In this document: positions 25,111-28,043 of the stretch, in pieces
Position numbering within the stretch: the stretch's first letter is position 1
Layout: every line of letters starts with the position of its first letter
Origin: Glomus cerebriforme
Taxonomy: Eukaryota > Glomeromycota > Glomeromycetes > Glomerales > Glomeraceae
Assembly: GCA_003550305.1 (NCBI GenBank)
Contig: QKYT01000198.1
Span: 16,727 to 44,769, forward strand
Length of the DNA stretch: 28,043 nucleotides
Reading direction: 5' to 3'
Program-made: the position numbers and the translations under genes
Notes under the pieces: generated by a model
What the model saw: the letters and a program-made list of their open reading frames with translations, nothing else
Told to the model about the DNA's origin: nothing
Database searches by the model: none

Positions 25111-28043
25111 CTAATGGCTGTAAAATTTAATATCGGTAATTTCTTTTTTTTTATTTTTTAAAAGGTTTTTGGTGCGGCTCTCGGGATTGGTCAAGAAATC
25201 AGCCAAATCTTTTTTATTATATCAACAAACATCCTCCTGGGCTAATAAGTAAATTTCCGGCTTTTCAACTTTTTGATTAACTAAACTAATTTGCTGTAAA
25301 GGATTTTCCACCGGAGCTCGATGTTTCTTTTGTTTTTGCTCCTGGCATTTTGAACAACCATTCCTTTCGGCTTTTAATTCGTTCAAAATTGGACATTTAG
25401 TGCGATTACCAAAAGATTCATGGCGAATTTTTTCACCTTGTTCTTTTTTCTTAGTCAATTCATTAACTAATTTTTGAATTTCCTTGGTTACTTCAGGCTT
25501 GGTTTTCTTTAAATTTTCTAATTTTTCCTTTAATTCGGCTGCTTTTTCTTTCGATTGTTGAATTTGTTTATCGTATTTATGGCAACTTTTGCAGGTCTCA
25601 TGCTTAGACATTACTTTTTGAGTTTTCTTTTCATGGTCAGAGCAATATTTTTGACAATCTTTACATTTTTTACTCTTTTCCTTAAAATTGTCTATCTTTT
25701 CTTGTTGTTTTTTAATTTCAGCCAGTAATTTTTGGTAATTTTCCCCTTTCTGTTTTAAATCTTTGGTTAGGTTATCAATTGCCGCTTTGCTAATATTTGG
25801 GTCAACCGGCGAATTTTCAATTTTTCTTTTCATCTCCTTCGTACTTATTCCGGTAATTATAACTTCTTTAAGAACTTTTTCCTTAGTCTCCAGTGGCAAA
25901 GTAGACTTCAATATTCTCTCTTCCATTATTTCTTTTTCCTGCTGCCACCCACTTTCTACTTTTTCCCGACCTTTTTCTAATTTTTCCAATTCTAGTCAGT
26001 GTTTTTGACAATAATCAGTTTTTTTTAATTTGCTATCAGAACTAATTCAGGTTTTAGTGGTCAAAAATGGTCTTTTTTCGCAATTATTATCCTTTCTGAT
26101 TAAAAGCAGGAAGAGATTTTCTTTGTTTTCTTTTTCTTTAATTACTAATAAATCTACTACTTTTTCACACTTTATTTGTTTTCTCTCTCGCTTTTCAAAT
26201 AATTTAGGATTTTGGCAATCATCACAACCTTTAATTTCATTTCGTATTTTTCTAAATTTGGTACAACTGGAATAAGCCTTAACCCCTTGGCTTTTATCAC
26301 AACAATTAGCAGTCTTGTGTTTTTTTAACTGAACTTTATGTTCTGAACAATACTTTGGATTTCCCTCCTCATCTTTTTCTCTCACTTGACGATAAAACGG
26401 AACTTTTAAGTTTTTCACCACTCCGTCTTTACTTTTTCTTTTAACAATAAGTTCTATCTCCTCGCTACCCTGAATTAAAGCACTTTTAGCAATTTCATCA
26501 CCACTGCCAGTCCATTTTTCTTGACAATTATTACATTCCTTGATTTGTTTTTGTAACTCGCGTCGTTGTGAACAACCGATACCGCAAGCATGAGCAACCG
26601 CTTTATGCTCAGTTAATTGGGATTGATGCGGAGAACACTTTTCGATNGTCTTTTGGTAAAGATTAATTAATTTCTTTCCTGATTTACTAATATTGCTCAA
26701 CTTCTCAGTTCCTCAAAGTTTAATTTTCCCTCGGCGAGTAATGATAAGTAGAGATTTTTGAGTAAATTCTTCCGGAACTGGTAAAACGGCAGTAAAGAAT
26801 TCCTGGGCTTGTAAAGCCGGTTTTAACTCCCCTTTTCTCATTTTCATGAAATATTCTTCATCTAAATTAGTGGTTTTATTAAGAGCCGCGAATTTGTAGA
26901 AGTTTAAACGATATAGTTTACCATAACTAGAGAAACACCATAAATCATCTCGCCTATCGAGTTTAATAATAGACCAGTTATCTCCCCGGGTTTTTAATTC
27001 TTTGCCCTGACTGGGAATATTAGTTGGTTCCAAGGCTGCCAGATTATGAACGGTTAAATAATTATTGAACTTGTTTTCCTTTTTGTTTTTCAAACGACTC
27101 AGTAAAATAATCCTTTTTTCGTGTGGAATTAATTGTCTTTCGGCAATGAGATGAAGTTGAGAGGTAACGATAGTTCTCCGGTGGTCGTGAGCATATTCTT
27201 TTTTTAANTCAACTAATTCGCTAATTAACTGCTGTTTTCTTTGTTCTTGATGGACGATTAATAATTGCTGTTGAAGAATCTTTTCTTTCAAAACATCGAT
27301 ATCACTTTGCAATTTTTGCTGTCTTTCCGGNGTAAACTGGCGAAAACTAGAGGGAGTATCTAAAATACGATTAACAACNTTCTGCTCTGGGTTCAAATAA
27401 TCTTCTAGTAAATCAGGCATTTCAGACGACACATCTCTTTCCATGTTCAAGTTAATTATTTTTTCCTTTATTTCTTTTATTTCACTCTCCTTGTTGTGAT
27501 AATTTTTTTCGTCTTGGTACACATCAATTTGTCTCGCCAAAACAACTAACTCCCGGTATTTTTCTTTCCTTACTGCTTTATTATCTTGATAACTTTTACT
27601 TTGCAGTTCGCCCAATACCTTTTGGGCTTGGATAATAAGGTCAACTAAAAATAGATCTATCGTCAAATCTTTTAACTCTTTTATTTCCTCTCGGAAACGA
27701 TCTATTAATTGTTTTTGACTTTCTTCTTCGGAAGAACTATTGTGAACTATTTCGGCAATNCCTTGATAATTTTTAATAATAAAATGCCGTGATTTTAAAT
27801 TAACTAATTCTNTTTGAGTTTTGTAATAAATAAATTGGGCTTTTTTTNGAATATTTTCTAATTTTCTAACAATAAACCCTTCGATAATTTCTTTTAAAGA
27901 AAACACCTGAGGTTGGTCACCAATCAAGGACCGCATTTGAAAAGAGAAAGTGCTTTGAAGTTTGGTTTTTTTATATAATTGATTCAAAATAACTTCACCA
28001 TCATAATCCGGATCAAAATAACAATGAATATTGACTGGTTCTT
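25111..28043 (-). CDS. DNA gyrase / topoisomerase IV subunit A (GyrA/ParC) with Cys-rich zinc-finger-like repeats, 5' end outside window
   Basis: Open minus-strand frame from the window edge to TAG 25111-25113, 976 codons, continuous only with TGA as Trp. The type II topoisomerase A subunit breaks and rejoins DNA. The start resembles GyrA/ParC after the catalytic Tyr region: DGEVILNQLYKKTKLQ, then FSLKEII and a tower/coiled-coil region. A charged segment of about 95 residues (27409-27693) is inserted before LNPEQ..NRILD. The tower ends with DHRRTIV, and beta-pinwheel strands follow (SIIKLDRRDDLWCFSSYGKLYRL; SLLIITRRGKIKLW). Four C-x2-H...C-x2-C-Q modules are then interleaved with blade-like segments, ending in a last blade-like part. 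From DGEVILNQLY to the end a usual protein needs roughly 450-500 residues; here there are nearly 970. Gyrase and topo IV cannot be told apart. Confidence 0.85.
25342..26637 (-). repeat. Four Cys/His modules (A-D) within the GyrA/ParC-like C-terminal region
   Basis: Modules at 26521-26637 (A), 26212-26349 (B), 25651-26010 (C) and 25342-25644 (D). Each begins with C-x2-H (CSPH, CSEH, CQKH, CSDH) and ends with C-x2-C-Q (CNNCQ, CDDCQ, CKDCQ, CSKCQ). A and B also share a second His exactly seven residues after the first (H-x6-H) and inner Cys. C and D carry long Lys/Glu-rich coiled-coil expansions in the middle. They look like diverged copies of one zinc-binding unit. Confidence 0.75.

Noticed and set aside
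25763..26275. Plus-strand Ser/Phe-rich ORFs
   Set aside because: Antisense shadows of the Lys/Glu-rich coiled-coil part of the GyrA/ParC-like gene.

Overview
The window reads as a low-GC mollicute chromosome that uses UGA for tryptophan (translation table 4). Under the standard code almost every gene here breaks at TGA. Read with TGA as Trp, they become full-length enzymes (LigA, ValRS, a UvrD-like helicase, type III Mod and Res, GyrA/ParC). Scattered single Ns, many at third codon positions, suggest a consensus of a mixed population. UGA=Trp, frequent CGG, inserted segments in housekeeping proteins and population-level Ns would suit a Mycoplasma-related endobacterium of glomeromycotan fungi. 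That placement is inference, not shown by the sequence.

Layout. 1-5191 (+): 3' part of ftsH, a YitT-type membrane protein with a coiled-coil insertion, a type II restriction-modification pair (adenine methyltransferase and putative endonuclease) and rlmB. 5237-12302: a minus-strand Panacea (DUF4065) gene followed directly by a frameshifted partner; the Panacea gene is cut in two by a 6,135-bp transposon (5879-12013). The transposon has 31-bp perfect terminal inverted repeats, a TA target duplication, an IS630-family transposase, a complete type III restriction-modification system whose mod gene holds an (AG)18 tract, and three small Cys-rich ORFs. 12303-14306: a non-coding stretch with hairpins, then three tightly packed genes of unknown function (a Gly/Ala-rich protein with a Cys-rich N-terminus, a one-helix zinc-ribbon protein, an Ala/Gly-rich protein). 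14699-17225 (-): ligA, rpmA and two very small ORFs, one a two-helix membrane protein. 17311-19161 (+): a short valS ending soon after KMSKS. 19336-22746: a 40-aa ORF (-), a type IIG-like fused nuclease-methyltransferase-specificity gene (+) with a frameshift and a (TC)14 tract, and an internally deleted IS1595-family transposase (-) abutting its 3' end. 22916-28043 (-): a UvrD-like helicase and a very long GyrA/ParC-like gene whose C-terminal region carries four zinc-finger-like modules between beta-pinwheel blades.

How it fits together. Conserved genes (ftsH, rlmB, ligA, rpmA, valS, helicase, gyrA/parC) alternate with accessory DNA holding three restriction-modification systems. Two of these have the same GA/TC dinucleotide repeat inside the coding sequence, so both are candidates for slippage-driven on/off switching. 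The accessory blocks 5645-13865 and about 18750-22366 hold no Ns, whereas the core genes hold many. This suggests the accessory DNA is recent, swept or represented by one variant.

The best candidates for undescribed biology are the TA-targeting IS630-type transposon carrying a phase-variable type III system, and the GyrA/ParC protein with repeated C-x2-H...C-x2-C-Q modules. No rRNA, tRNA or CRISPR array was recognised.
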